Below the pieces are notes generated by a model. That model was given only the letters and a program-made list of their open reading frames with translations, did no database searches and was not told the origin of the DNA. Positions 15,035 to 24,577 of a DNA stretch of 64,000 bases are shown here, piece by piece. Numbering within the stretch: position 1 is the stretch's first letter; each line of letters begins with the position of its first letter. The translations under genes and the position numbers were made by a program. The stretch comes from Aquirufa aurantiipilula (GTDB lineage Bacteria; Bacteroidota; Bacteroidia; Cytophagales; Spirosomataceae). The stretch covers positions 120,816-184,815 of the forward strand of contig NZ_JAANOG010000007.1 in assembly GCF_019923745.1 (NCBI RefSeq). The letters are read 5' to 3'.

Positions 15035-16408
15035 ATGCACAAACTACTTTTTATACTCATAGCAATTCCTTTTTTAGCGAATTCCCAATCTCCTCAAGAT
15101 AGCTTAACGATTAAAAAAATGGCGGATGAAATCATGACGCATGGAAAAGCCTATGACAAACTGAGGGAATTAACCAAGCAAATTGGTGGTCGATTAGCGG
15201 GTTCGCCCCAACAACAAAATGCAGCTATATGGGGGAAAAAAAGTTTGGAAGCTTTTCAAGCAGATAAAGTATATTTTCAGGCAGTAAAAACACCTAATTG
15301 GAAGCGTGGAGGAAATGATTTTGCTGCCATAGTAGCTGTGAATGGGCTAGCTCAAATTCATCCAATGAAGGCGCTTGCTTTGGGTAATTCATTGGGATCC
15401 AATGGATTAATAGAAGCTGATATTATTTCATTTGCGAGTTTTGATGAAATGGAGAAACGTAAGGATGATATCAAGGGGAAGGTAGTTTATTTTCATAGTG
15501 TTTTTGATCCTACTAAATTCCAAACGTTTAAAGCCTATGCCGAATCTGGTGTTTTTCGCCGTGTAGGGCCTAGTCGGGCTGCTAAATACGGTGCGGTGGG
15601 TGTCATGATTCATTCCTTAAGTACTGCTACCGATAATGAGCCACATACAGGCAGTATGGCCTATGATGAAGCTTATCCTAAAATACCAGCACTAGCTTTG
15701 GGACCAGAAGACGCTAAGGAATTATATGAATTAAGTAAAAAGTCCATTGTTCGGGTTCAGTTACAGACCTATGGATATTTTCTGCCAGATGCGGATGAAA
15801 ACAATGTAGTCGCAGAATTAAAGGGCTCTGAATATCCTGAAGAAATCATTACGGTCGGTGGTCATTTGGATAGTTGGGATGTGAATGAAGGAGCGCATGA
15901 TGATGGAGCGGGTATAGTACAAACCATGGAAATTCTAAGAACCATGAAAGCCTTTAATTACCGACCAAAGCGGACCATTCGTTTTGTCTTATTTGCTAAT
16001 GAGGAAAACGGTATGCGTGGTGGCAACGAATATGCCAACCAAGCTAAAACGAACCAAGAGAAACATATTTTTGCGCTGGAAAGCGATGAGGGAGGATTTA
16101 CTCCAAGATCCATTGGAGTTACTTGTTCCAAAGAGCAATGGAAGAAATTTCAAACATGGTCTCCCCTATTTAAGCCTTTTGGTGGAGAACTGACTTTAGG
16201 AGGCACTGGTGCCGATATTGGTCCATTGGTTAAAGTCAATCCATCCATCGTTTTGTCAGGATTAATACCAGATAGCCAACGCTATTTTGACCTTCATCAT
16301 GCCAAAACGGATGTATTTGAGAATGTGAATAAACGAGAATTACTATTAGGTGCAGTAAATATGGCTGCCATCATTTATTTGATAGATCAGCACGGAGTAA
16401 ATCCATAA
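15035..16408 (+). CDS. M28 family metallopeptidase (carboxypeptidase Q-like)
   Basis: Secreted zinc peptidase of 457 residues from the ATG of MHKLLFILIAIPFLANSQ. The frame extends 13 codons upstream from a TTG, but the signal peptide starts at this ATG. A PA-domain-like region lies in the middle. The metal ligands are seen in GGHLDSWDVNEGAHDDGAG (His, Asp), ANEENGMRGG (catalytic and metal Glu), ALESDEGGF (Asp) and DLHHAKTD (His). Homologues release amino acids from small peptides in the periplasm. It is followed by a ThuA gene 79 bases on. Confidence 0.9.
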   Translation: MHKLLFILIAIPFLANSQSPQDSLTIKKMADEIMTHGKAYDKLRELTKQIGGRLAGSPQQQNAAIWGKKSLEAFQADKVYFQAVKTPNWKRGGNDFAAIVAVNGLAQIHPMKALALGNSLGSNGLIEADIISFASFDEMEKRKDDIKGKVVYFHSVFDPTKFQTFKAYAESGVFRRVGPSRAAKYGAVGVMIHSLSTATDNEPHTGSMAYDEAYPKIPALALGPEDAKELYELSKKSIVRVQLQTYGYFLPDADENNVVAELKGSEYPEEIITVGGHLDSWDVNEGAHDDGAGIVQTMEILRTMKAFNYRPKRTIRFVLFANEENGMRGGNEYANQAKTNQEKHIFALESDEGGFTPRSIGVTCSKEQWKKFQTWSPLFKPFGGELTLGGTGADIGPLVKVNPSIVLSGLIPDSQRYFDLHHAKTDVFENVNKRELLLGAVNMAAIIYLIDQHGVNP

Positions 16409-16487
16409 TTTTTGAATTGGCTTCAAAATATGAGTAAAAACAAAGCACATTTGGGTTTTATGCGTAGTTCACAGAATAGAAAACAAC

Positions 16488-17339
16488 ATGAAAAAAATAG
16501 TCTACAGTCGCTTCATATTACTTGCATTCACTTTTGCCACTATGCTTTCACCCGCATTGGCCCAAAAGCATAAATTGAAGAATAGTCGGGTTTTAGTGTA
16601 TACCAAAAACGGTGTAGGCTATGTGCATGATAATATTCCTTCGGCTGTAGCTTGTATTAAAGAATTAGGAGTGGAAAATAAATTTACGGTCGATGTTTCT
16701 GATGACCCAAACATTTTCACGGAAGCGAATTTGAAAAAATATACCATGCTTATTTTCACAAGTACGAACAATGATGTATTTGCAACAGATGAGCAGCGAG
16801 TAGCTTTTAGGCGCTACATAGAAGCAGGTGGTGGTTTTGTGGGAGTACATTCGGTAACAGGTACAGAACGTAAATGGGCTTGGTTTAAAATGATGGTGGG
16901 CGAAACGTTCACTTGGCATGCTAATTTCCAGCCATTTTCACTAATCAATATTGACCCTAAGCATCCATCCATGGAGGGGATTCCTGCTGTTTGGACCAAA
17001 GAGGATGAGTGTTATTTTGGAAGAGAAATGTATCCTGGTATCAAGGTTTTGATGATGCATGATGTGACTACCTTAGATAAAAAACAATCGGATTTAATTC
17101 TGAAAAATGCGGGCACTTTTGGCGACTATTTTCCTGCAGTTTGGTATCAAAGTTTCCAAGGTGGGCATGTTTGGGTAACTACCTTAGGACATGCCAAAAC
17201 GGATTATCAGAATCCCATGTACCGCAATCACCTTTTACAAGGAATCAAGTTTATAGCCAATCAGTATCAAGGAATAGATTATAGCAAAGCTATTTCTACA
17301 GGGAAAGACGATAAGTTAATGGTGAATGGTGAATTATAA
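16488..17339 (+). CDS. Secreted ThuA domain protein
   Basis: Protein of 283 residues with a signal peptide ending LSPALAQ. The ThuA (trehalose utilisation) fold, a glutamine amidotransferase-like fold, spans nearly all of the rest: RVLVYTKNGVGYVHDNIPS, YTMLIFTSTNNDVF, AGGGFVGVHSVTG, and GGHVWVTTLGHAKTDY near the end. The function is unproven; secreted forms occur next to sugar oxidoreductases. The last residues (KLMVNGEL) are encoded by the first copy of a 16-base repeat, so the C terminus seems to have been formed by repeat DNA. Confidence 0.85.
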   Translation: MKKIVYSRFILLAFTFATMLSPALAQKHKLKNSRVLVYTKNGVGYVHDNIPSAVACIKELGVENKFTVDVSDDPNIFTEANLKKYTMLIFTSTNNDVFATDEQRVAFRRYIEAGGGFVGVHSVTGTERKWAWFKMMVGETFTWHANFQPFSLINIDPKHPSMEGIPAVWTKEDECYFGREMYPGIKVLMMHDVTTLDKKQSDLILKNAGTFGDYFPAVWYQSFQGGHVWVTTLGHAKTDYQNPMYRNHLLQGIKFIANQYQGIDYSKAISTGKDDKLMVNGEL

Positions 17340-17369
17340 ATTGTTAATGGTGAATGGTAAATTGTGAAT
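17315..17369 (+). repeat. GGTGAATGGT-type repeat at the ThuA gene end
   Basis: The 16-base unit gttaatggtgaatggt occurs exactly at 17315-17330 and 17343-17358, with a partial third copy (aattgtgaatgg) after it. The first copy supplies the last codons of the ThuA gene. Confidence 0.7.
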
Positions 17370-17433
17370 GGGACTTACATCTTATTTTTTAATTTTTTAT
17401 TTACTTTTATAGAACTACGTTTTTCGTTCTTGT

Positions 17434-18672
17434 ATGTCTATAAAATTACATATCTCTTTATTTTTCCTGCTCTTTTGCAGTTCAATACCGGCTTATTCGC
17501 AACAAGCTGATGAATTATTTAGTCAAGCTAGGAAGGCGGCATTCGAACAAAAACAATATACTCAGGCGAAACAATTAGCCAAAAAAGCCATACAAAAATC
17601 CCCAAAAGATTATGATATTCGGATTTTTTTAGGTCGCTTATACTCTTGGGAGAATCAAGCAGATAGCGCTAGAAGGGAATTTGAATGGGTTATTCAACAA
17701 AATCCAGACTTTGAAGATGCGTATGTGGCTTACGCTCAAGTAGAATTTTGGAATCATGAGGTAGAAAAAGCCTTGGCTCTCAGCAATCGAGGTTTAACTA
17801 AATTTCCTCAATCCATAGAACTTGGAATTTTGAAGTCTAAGTTTTTGTCGAGTCAAAAAAAATGGTCTGAGGCCGATCAAGTAATTTCTTTGGTATTGAA
17901 GAATCATCCTGATCATGCAGAAGCAAGAGCTTGGGCCAATCGAATTCGAGAAAATAGTGCTGCCAATCGAATTGGACTAACTTATACTTTCATATCTTTT
18001 GATAAACAATTTGAAGATCCTTGGCATTTGACCAGTTTGGAATACAGTAGACAAACGGGTATAGGCCCCATGATAGGCAGATTTAATTATGCTAATCGAT
18101 TTAATGGAAATGGGGTTCAATATGAGTTGGATGTATATCCCCGACTTTCCAATATTTTTTCCGCCTATATCAGTGCTGGATATTCTGCTAATTTAGGCGT
18201 GTTTCCTCAGTCTCGGTCTGGAATATCCATTTATGCTAATTTACCTAAAAGTTATGAAGCAGAGGCAGGTTTGAGATACTTGTTTTTTGGCCATAATTCC
18301 TGGATTTACACGGCATCTTTGGGGAAATACTATCGTTCATTTTGGTTTAATGTAAGAACTTATCTTAGTCCTGCTTCGGGTCAAATTGGTCAATCTTTTG
18401 CCTTCACTTCTCGCTATTACTTGGGAGGAAAAGATGATTTTATCAGTCTTGGATTAAATACGGGTCTTTCTCCAGATGAGCAAAGAAACCTCGTATTGAT
18501 TAATGCATCCAATTATAAATTGCAGTCGAATGGCATAAGTTTGTCCTACCGAAAATCCATACAAACACTTCATGTGCTGAATGTTAGGGCAAGCTGGACC
18601 AGTCAAGAATATCAAAAGGATACACAGGGGCGAATGATTGAATTAGGTTTGGGCTATATCCGTAGATTTTAG
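17434..18672 (+). CDS. YaiO-like outer membrane protein with TPR repeats
   Basis: Protein of 412 residues. It has a signal peptide (LFCSSIPAYSQ) and about four tetratricopeptide repeats (residues 25-175, for example IRIFLGRLYSWENQADSARR and AYAQVEFWNHEVEKALALS). The C-terminal domain of roughly 230 residues alternates aromatic and polar residues, as in the YaiO outer membrane beta-barrel family, and ends LGLGYIRRF with a terminal Phe. It probably sits in the outer membrane with the TPR part in the periplasm. Family members are found near glycosyltransferases; here there is none next to it. Confidence 0.8.
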   Translation: MSIKLHISLFFLLFCSSIPAYSQQADELFSQARKAAFEQKQYTQAKQLAKKAIQKSPKDYDIRIFLGRLYSWENQADSARREFEWVIQQNPDFEDAYVAYAQVEFWNHEVEKALALSNRGLTKFPQSIELGILKSKFLSSQKKWSEADQVISLVLKNHPDHAEARAWANRIRENSAANRIGLTYTFISFDKQFEDPWHLTSLEYSRQTGIGPMIGRFNYANRFNGNGVQYELDVYPRLSNIFSAYISAGYSANLGVFPQSRSGISIYANLPKSYEAEAGLRYLFFGHNSWIYTASLGKYYRSFWFNVRTYLSPASGQIGQSFAFTSRYYLGGKDDFISLGLNTGLSPDEQRNLVLINASNYKLQSNGISLSYRKSIQTLHVLNVRASWTSQEYQKDTQGRMIELGLGYIRRF

Positions 18673-18808
18673 CACTGAAGACTAAAATCCATTTGGATAA
18701 ATATAGCCAGAAAATATGCTTTGGAAAATTTGTTTAATTTCAGAGTGAATTAGGTTAAAAAGGATATTTTTTGTCAAATAATTTTTTACTTTTTGGAAAA
18801 AATAGAAC

Positions 18809-19189
18809 ATGGATAAAACCGCATATCAATCCATAGATCACTATATTGAATCTCAAGATTTGGATAAACATGAGCGTTTACAAGAGATTCGAAAAATCAT
18901 GAAACATCTTGTACCAGATGGAATAGAAGTAATATCATACCATATGCCAGCTTTTAAATGGAAAGGAAAAATTGTTGCTTATTTTGGCGCGTTCAAAGAC
19001 CATATCAGCTTATTTCCACATGCTAGCTGCATTGAAGCTTTTCAAGAACAATCCAAAGAATATGTAATGTCGAAAGGAACTATTCAATTCCCCATGAATA
19101 AAGTTCTGCCCAAGGACTTAATCAGAGAAATGATTCAATTTCGAATACATGAAATGGATGTTCAATACACCTCAAAAAAATCTAAATAA
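18809..19189 (+). CDS. DUF1801 (YdhG-like) protein
   Basis: Small cytoplasmic protein of 126 residues matching the DUF1801 family: IDHYIESQDLDKHERLQEIR, then EVISYHMPAFKWKGKIVAYF, FKDHISLFPH, and GTIQFPMNKVLPKDLI. The fold is that of the YdhG/frataxin-like group and its role is not established. It lies 20 bases upstream of the Tat-exported hydrolase, and the two are probably co-transcribed, but no functional link is evident. Confidence 0.85.
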   Translation: MDKTAYQSIDHYIESQDLDKHERLQEIRKIMKHLVPDGIEVISYHMPAFKWKGKIVAYFGAFKDHISLFPHASCIEAFQEQSKEYVMSKGTIQFPMNKVLPKDLIREMIQFRIHEMDVQYTSKKSK

Positions 19190-19209
19190 TCGAATTAAAC
19201 CTATAAACT

Positions 19210-20397
19210 ATGAATATGAAACGTCGACATTTTTTACAATCTGCCAGTCTCACCGTAGGCGCCTTTTGTCTTCCATCTGCTACATGGGCCATGGCCGACA
19301 ATGAACCTGAACTTTGTCGCGGAGGCTATTTCACCGAGGCTGAAGGGAAAGCTTTTTTAGAAAAACATACTCCAGCTAATCTGAAAGTTTGGAATAAACG
19401 TTCGGAGCAGATCATCAAGCAAATCAAAGCCGGCATGGAGTTAAACAAAATGCCATCAGCCCCTACCTTGGCTCCTATCATTCACAGTAAAAAGGAATAC
19501 AATGGCTACACAATTGAAAACGTTGCCTTTGAAAGTATTCCCGGTTTTTATGTAACAGGCAATCTATACCGTCCGGCTGAATTAGTTGCAGGGAAAAGTT
19601 ATCCTGGAATTTTATGCACACATGGCCATGATGGAGCAGCGGAAGGAAGATTTAGAGAGCAAACCCAAAGAAGATGCGCTACGCTTGCTCGTATGGGTGC
19701 CATTGTATTTGCTTATGATATGCTTGGTTATGGAGATTCCCAACAGTGCACTCATAATATCAAGAAGTCGTTAAAATTACAGACGATTAATGGCACACGT
19801 GCTTTGGATTTTTTATTGAGCTTAGCACAAGTGGACTCTGAGCGTATAGGCATGACAGGTGAATCTGGTGGAGGCACTCAAACTTTTTTGCTAGCAGCCT
19901 TAGACAAAAGAATTAAAGTGTCTGTGCCATGTGTTATGGTTTCAGCTCATTTCTTTGGTGGCTGCAATTGCGAAAGTGGAATGCCTATTCACAAGAAAGG
20001 TGATTATCAAACTAATAATGTGGAAATAGCTTCATTAACAGCTCCTAGACCTATGCTTTTGATTTCAGATGGAGCAGATTGGACTAAAAATACTCCCAAT
20101 GTAGAATATCCATTTATTAAACATATATATTCTTTATTTCAAAAAGAAGCTATGGTAGAGAATGTGCATCTAGCCAAAGATGTACACGATTATGGAGTAA
20201 ACAAACGCATGGCTCTATATCCATTTTTAGCCAAGCACTTAGGGATGGATATGAACCTTGTTTTAAATAAAAAGGGCGAAGTGGATGAAAACAAATCAGT
20301 CATACTTACGAACCAAGAGCTTCGCGTTTTCAATGCCGAGCATCCTATTCCATCCAATGCGCTGAAAGGTGATGATGCGGTGATGGCGCAGATTTAG
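19210..20397 (+). CDS. Tat-exported alpha/beta hydrolase, acetyl xylan esterase-like
   Basis: Protein of 395 residues with a twin-arginine signal (MKRRHFLQSASLTVGAF), so it is exported folded. The hydrolase fold shows GILCTHGHDGAAEG (oxyanion region), the nucleophile elbow MTGESGGGTQTFL (Ser), Asp in LLISDGADWT and His in DVHDYG. This layout is that of the acetyl xylan esterase-like and DUF acetylesterase families. It may remove acetyl groups from sugars. Start choice between the first and third codons (both Met) cannot be settled. Its stop codon lies in a dispersed repeat. Confidence 0.8.
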   Translation: MNMKRRHFLQSASLTVGAFCLPSATWAMADNEPELCRGGYFTEAEGKAFLEKHTPANLKVWNKRSEQIIKQIKAGMELNKMPSAPTLAPIIHSKKEYNGYTIENVAFESIPGFYVTGNLYRPAELVAGKSYPGILCTHGHDGAAEGRFREQTQRRCATLARMGAIVFAYDMLGYGDSQQCTHNIKKSLKLQTINGTRALDFLLSLAQVDSERIGMTGESGGGTQTFLLAALDKRIKVSVPCVMVSAHFFGGCNCESGMPIHKKGDYQTNNVEIASLTAPRPMLLISDGADWTKNTPNVEYPFIKHIYSLFQKEAMVENVHLAKDVHDYGVNKRMALYPFLAKHLGMDMNLVLNKKGEVDENKSVILTNQELRVFNAEHPIPSNALKGDDAVMAQI

Positions 20398-20500
20398 TTA
20401 TTGGTTATCAGTTGTTAGTTAATAGTTATTAGTGTTTCGTTATAAATGAATATGATACCTAACCCCTAATACCTAATACCTAAACCCTAATAACTAACTA
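20395..20500. repeat. Dispersed AT-rich gene-end repeat, copy 1
   Basis: Stretch made of variants of ttagttattagtgttt on the plus strand followed by the opposite orientation (ctaatacctaataccta, ccctaataactaact). It lies between two convergent genes and overlaps the stop codons of both: the hydrolase ending at 20397 and the reductase ending at 20487. Related copies are at 25.4, 58.4 and 63.8 kb. Confidence 0.75.
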
Positions 20501-21458
20501 TCAAAATCTTCCCATTCCTACCCGGAGTTTCGTAAGCTCGGATAGCTTCTTGGAATTTTTCTAATGGAAATGTGCTAGCAACATCAACTTGAATACTTTC
20601 TTTACTCAAGTGCTCAAAAACAGTCTTAATGGCTGTTTTTCTTGTTTCAGGACTAGTATTTTCCATCCAACTGCTCAGCCAGAAGCCTTTTACTGTTAAA
20701 TCTTTGAAAATCAATAAGCCTGAATTTAACGGAATGTTTTCTAGGCTTAAAAGCCCGAATACATGCATGGTCCCTCCTACAGCTAGGCAAGATAAAGCCT
20801 GAGCAGCTAAAGTTCCGCCGACAGCATCAAATACGGCTTGTATTCCATTGGGGACATGTTCCCTGATAAGTCTGCTTACTTTTTCATTTTCAGTATCAAT
20901 GACCAAATCTGCTCCTAAATCGTATAGATGTTTCTTTTGAGGGGCTTGTCGTACCGTAGCTGCTACCCAAATACCCTTTTGCTTAGCCATTTGAATGACT
21001 AATTTACCCCATGCTGAAGCTCCTGCTGTAATCAATAATGTATCTCCTTCTTTTAGTCCACTAGCTTCCAACATAGCATAGGCCGTTAATGGATTGACAA
21101 ACGCTTGACATGCCATTTCATTACTCATGTTTTTCGGGACAGGAATGACAGAATTGACTGGAACACACACATATTCTTTCCAAGTGCCTATTGCTGTAAA
21201 TATAACTCGTGTACCTACTGGAAATACGGATGTACTATCTGTGGTTTCAATCAAGCCTACTGCTTCAAAACCAGCACTAGACGGTAATTTGGGTTGAATC
21301 CCATATAATCCTTGAACGAACATGATGTCGGAAGGATTGATGTTTCTGGCCAGCACTTGAATTCTAACTTCATGGGCTTTGGGTTCTGGCATGGGTGCCT
21401 CGACCATCTTTAGTACATCCTTTGGTAATCCTGTTTGTTCAAAAATGACTTGTTTCAT
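20487..21458 (-). CDS. Zinc-type alcohol dehydrogenase-like quinone or enoyl reductase
   Basis: Medium-chain reductase of 323 residues from MKQVIFEQTGLPKDV; two earlier in-frame Met exist (21479, 21464). No zinc ligands are seen. It has the N-terminal GroES-like fold (NINPSDIMFVQGLYG, PSSAGFEAVGLIE), the substrate region FVNPLTAYAML and the NADPH site TAGASAWGKLVIQMAKQKG. That set matches 2-enoyl thioester reductase and quinone oxidoreductase groups. It is divergent from the acyl-CoA operon at 21558, with 99 bases between start codons, so it may handle enoyl intermediates of the same pathway. That link is inferred. Confidence 0.8.
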   Translation of the reverse strand: MKQVIFEQTGLPKDVLKMVEAPMPEPKAHEVRIQVLARNINPSDIMFVQGLYGIQPKLPSSAGFEAVGLIETTDSTSVFPVGTRVIFTAIGTWKEYVCVPVNSVIPVPKNMSNEMACQAFVNPLTAYAMLEASGLKEGDTLLITAGASAWGKLVIQMAKQKGIWVAATVRQAPQKKHLYDLGADLVIDTENEKVSRLIREHVPNGIQAVFDAVGGTLAAQALSCLAVGGTMHVFGLLSLENIPLNSGLLIFKDLTVKGFWLSSWMENTSPETRKTAIKTVFEHLSKESIQVDVASTFPLEKFQEAIRAYETPGRNGKILIVSY

Positions 21459-21557
21459 GTTCATGAATTTTAAAAGCATAAATAAAGAGGAATATAAAAA
21501 AAATCGCTGAAAGCCAATTCAAATCTAGCTTAGAATGCTTAAATTGTTTCTTAACAA

Positions 21558-22337
21558 ATGAATATTTTTATGCATCCATTCACCCTGTTTTCCCTCGAAG
21601 GGAAAGTCGCTTTAATCACAGGAGCAAGTAAAGGCATCGGTTTAAGTATAGCGGAGGCTTTCGCTCAAGCTGGTGCCAGAGTGGTTATTAGTAGTAGACG
21701 ACAAGAGTCATTGGATGAGATGGCTCTAGAGCTCAGAGAAAAGGGTTTGTCGGTGGAGGCTATTGCCTGTCATGTGGGCCACATGGATGAATTACAATCT
21801 TTAGTAGATCAGACCATTGAATTTTATGGACAATTGGATATAGTGGTAAACAATGCTGCTACGAATCCTTTTTTTGGACCTGTGGAGGATACGAGTTTAG
21901 AAGCATTCGATAAAATCATCGAAGTGAATTTAAAAGCCCCATTTCAATTGATGAAGATTTGCTTCCCTTATTTGAAAAAATCAGAAGCTGCCTCAGTTAT
22001 CAATATTTCCTCTATTGGAGGATTATCCCCAGAGCCAGGTTTAGGAATTTATAGTGTCAGTAAAGCAGCATTGATTTCCATGACCGAAGTTTTTGCTAAA
22101 GAATGGGGAGAACATGGTATCCGTGTCAATGCCATTTGTCCTGGTTTAATTAAAACGAAATTCTCGGAAGCGCTTTGGGATAATGAACATATTCTCAAGC
22201 ATATGATGAAAAACTTACCCATTAAACGGGTAGGTAAACCAGATGAAATAGCGGCAGCTGCACTTTATTTGGCTTCTGAGGCATCTTCTTATACAACTGG
22301 TACGGTTTTAACAGCCGATGGCGGATTTACGATTTAA
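21558..22337 (+). CDS. Short-chain dehydrogenase/reductase (SDR)
   Basis: SDR of 259 residues. Glycine motif TGASKGIG (residues about 22-29), NNAA motif VVNNAATNP, catalytic Ser in NISSIGG and YSVSK (Tyr, Lys), with the classical C-terminal LTADGGF. Residues SSRRQ after the second strand favour NADPH. The closest functional class is 3-oxoacyl-CoA or ketone reductase. It starts a four-gene operon, six bases before the acyl-CoA dehydrogenase. In levulinate-type pathways an SDR reduces the keto group of 4-oxoacyl-CoA; that role would fit but is inferred. Confidence 0.85.
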   Translation: MNIFMHPFTLFSLEGKVALITGASKGIGLSIAEAFAQAGARVVISSRRQESLDEMALELREKGLSVEAIACHVGHMDELQSLVDQTIEFYGQLDIVVNNAATNPFFGPVEDTSLEAFDKIIEVNLKAPFQLMKICFPYLKKSEAASVINISSIGGLSPEPGLGIYSVSKAALISMTEVFAKEWGEHGIRVNAICPGLIKTKFSEALWDNEHILKHMMKNLPIKRVGKPDEIAAAALYLASEASSYTTGTVLTADGGFTI

Positions 22338-22342
22338 ACCCT

Positions 22343-23554
22343 ATGGAATCAATACCTTCTATTTTTTTATCGGAGCGGGTGGCCAATCTATTACCTCGTT
22401 ACCAGCATTTTGTCAAAGAGCATCTAAGACCCTTAGAACAAGGAGCCATTTATGGTTCTTTTAAGGCTCATCTTCCTGCTTTAGGAGCATTGAGAAACAA
22501 AGCGAAATCAGAGGGCCTATTTGCTCCTCATCTTGCTGAGAAAGAAGGAGGATTAGGATTGAGTCTTTTGGAATTTGCCTCTATTTCAGAAGTATTAGGT
22601 CAAAGCCCATTAGGTCATTATGTGTTCAATTGTCAGGCACCCGATATTGGTAATATGGAATTGATGCACCGATTTGCATCTGAAGATTTGAAAGCACAAT
22701 TCCTTCATCCATTACAAAGGGGGGAAATACGTTCTTGTTTCGCCATGACAGAACCAGAACATGCTGGTAGTAATCCCATCCATCTTTCGACTCGTGCTGT
22801 TTTGGATGGTGATGAATATGTGATCAACGGCCATAAATGGTTTACCTCTTCCGCTGATGGAGCCAGATTTACCATTGTCATGGCTGTAACCGATCCTGAC
22901 AACACAAATCCCTACCAAAGGGCAAGTATGATTTTGGTACCATTGGACAATCCTGGTTATCGCCTAATTCGAAATATTTCAATCATGGGTGATGTAGGTG
23001 AAGATTATTTATCTCATGGTGAAGTGGAATTCAAAGATTGTCGAGTACCCAAGGGGAATTTAATCGGTGAGGCAGGATCAGGATTTGCTTTAGCACAAGA
23101 ACGATTAGGACCTGGAAGAATTCATCATTGTATGCGCTGGATTGGTATATGTGAACGAGTGTTGGAAATGACGTGTAAGCGGGCCATGGAAAGGGAATTA
23201 AATCCCAATCATGTTTTGGCAGAACAACAAAGTATTCAACATGGTATAGCAGAAAGTGCTGCAGAAATTAAAGCTTCTAGATTGATGGTTTTACAAACTG
23301 CTTATTTGATTGAAAAATATGGAGCTAAGGCTGCCAAGGAAGATATTTCAACCATTAAATTTTATGTTTCCAATGTCTTGATGCGTGTTATTGACAAAGC
23401 AATTCAAGTACATGGTGCATTAGGTATTACAGATGATACCTTATTGTCATTTTGGTACCGACATGAGCGAGGAGCAAAAATCTATGATGGTCCTGATGAA
23501 GTGCATAAAACGGTATTAGCGAAGCGAATTATTCAATCTTACAATGCCAAATGA
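22343..23554 (+). CDS. Acyl-CoA dehydrogenase family protein, ACAD10/11-like
   Basis: Flavoprotein of 403 residues with the three acyl-CoA dehydrogenase domains: N-terminal helices, middle beta domain (FAMTEPEHAGSNP, YVINGHKWFTSSADGA) and C-terminal helices with LGPGRIHHCMRWIG and VHGALGITDDTLL. The tail YDGPDEVHKTVLAKRI carries the catalytic acid region. Its shape (about 400 residues, GPGRIHHCMR) is that of the ACAD10/11 group, which works with an APH-like kinase on 4-hydroxyacyl-CoA. The kinase gene follows, sharing ATGA with its stop. Confidence 0.88.
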   Translation: MESIPSIFLSERVANLLPRYQHFVKEHLRPLEQGAIYGSFKAHLPALGALRNKAKSEGLFAPHLAEKEGGLGLSLLEFASISEVLGQSPLGHYVFNCQAPDIGNMELMHRFASEDLKAQFLHPLQRGEIRSCFAMTEPEHAGSNPIHLSTRAVLDGDEYVINGHKWFTSSADGARFTIVMAVTDPDNTNPYQRASMILVPLDNPGYRLIRNISIMGDVGEDYLSHGEVEFKDCRVPKGNLIGEAGSGFALAQERLGPGRIHHCMRWIGICERVLEMTCKRAMERELNPNHVLAEQQSIQHGIAESAAEIKASRLMVLQTAYLIEKYGAKAAKEDISTIKFYVSNVLMRVIDKAIQVHGALGITDDTLLSFWYRHERGAKIYDGPDEVHKTVLAKRIIQSYNAK

Positions 23555-24576
23555 TTCAAGGAACGAACCCCAGTTTATTGGAATATTTGTCGGATCATTT
23601 ACATGTTCCAGCATCTGATATACAATTGCATTCATTTAAAGGTGGTTTTTCAAATTTAACTTTTGGAATAGAATCTCAAGGCAAAAAATGGGTTTTGCGG
23701 AGGCCACCTTTAGGAAAGAAAATATCCAAAGCCCATGATATGGTCAGGGAGTTCCGAATTTTGGAAGCTTTGGAAAGAGCTGGATACAATAAAATACCGA
23801 AACCCATTCTCTGTTGTGAGGATGAGAGCATTTGGGATGCTCCATTTTTCATCATGGAGCATGTTGAAGGGCCCATTTTACGGAATAAAATGCCGGATGG
23901 ACAACATTTATCCCCCCATTTCTTCCAACAGCTTTCGGCTAAATCATTGGATGTAATGTTAGAATTGCACCAATTAGAACTCGAAAAATCAGGTTTGGGG
24001 AATTTGGGAAAGCCTGAGGGTTTTGTCACGCGACAAGTGCTGGGCTGGTCGGAACGATATTTCAAAGCCGAAACAGAAGAAATCTTGGATATGAACCATT
24101 TGGCTGCATGGTTACAAGAGCATATTCCAATGGAAGAACACGTTGGATTCATACATAATGATTTTAAGTACGATAATTTAGTTTTGTCCAATTTAGATCA
24201 ACCCGAGATTAAAGCGGTATTGGATTGGGAAATGGCCACGGTGGGAGATCCTTTGATGGATTTAGGTACGGTGTTAGCCTATTGGGCGGAGGCTAAAGAT
24301 CCAGAAATTTTAAAAATGTTCAATTTATCGTATGCTGAAGGTAATTTTACCCGAGCTGAGGTTATTGAATATTATGCTCAACGGAGTTCATTGAATTTAG
24401 ATAAGATTCATTTTTACTATGCATTTGGCTTATTTAAAGTGGGTGTCATTGCTCAACAAATTTACCAAAGACATGTACAGGGATTTGCCCCGGATCCCCG
24501 TTTTGCGGCATTGATTCATGTAGTCAAAGCTTGTGGAAAATTAGCTGTTCAAAGTATTCTAACTCATCGAATTTAA
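23551..24576 (+). CDS. APH-like phosphotransferase, ACAD10/11-kinase type
   Basis: Kinase of 341 residues in the aminoglycoside phosphotransferase fold. It has a nucleotide loop HSFKGGFSNLTFGI with the Lys-type WVLRRPPLG, the catalytic loop FIHNDFKYDNLVL (His, Asp, Asn) and the metal site VLDWEMATVGDPLMDLG. This variant is the one fused to or paired with ACAD10/11 dehydrogenases, such as LvaA in the levulinate pathway, where it phosphorylates the 4-hydroxyl of an acyl-CoA. Its ATG overlaps the dehydrogenase stop codon, so the two are translationally coupled. Confidence 0.88.
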   Translation: MIQGTNPSLLEYLSDHLHVPASDIQLHSFKGGFSNLTFGIESQGKKWVLRRPPLGKKISKAHDMVREFRILEALERAGYNKIPKPILCCEDESIWDAPFFIMEHVEGPILRNKMPDGQHLSPHFFQQLSAKSLDVMLELHQLELEKSGLGNLGKPEGFVTRQVLGWSERYFKAETEEILDMNHLAAWLQEHIPMEEHVGFIHNDFKYDNLVLSNLDQPEIKAVLDWEMATVGDPLMDLGTVLAYWAEAKDPEILKMFNLSYAEGNFTRAEVIEYYAQRSSLNLDKIHFYYAFGLFKVGVIAQQIYQRHVQGFAPDPRFAALIHVVKACGKLAVQSILTHRI

Positions 24577-24577
24577 T

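Noticed and set aside
17315..17369. Possible CRISPR array, because a 16-base unit repeats with a 28-base period
   Set aside because: Only two full copies, the spacer itself resembles the repeat, and no cas genes are present.
23676..24191. 171-residue minus-strand ORF across the APH-like kinase
   Set aside because: It is antisense to a gene with clear kinase motifs, is rich in Ser, Cys and Pro, and has no domain.
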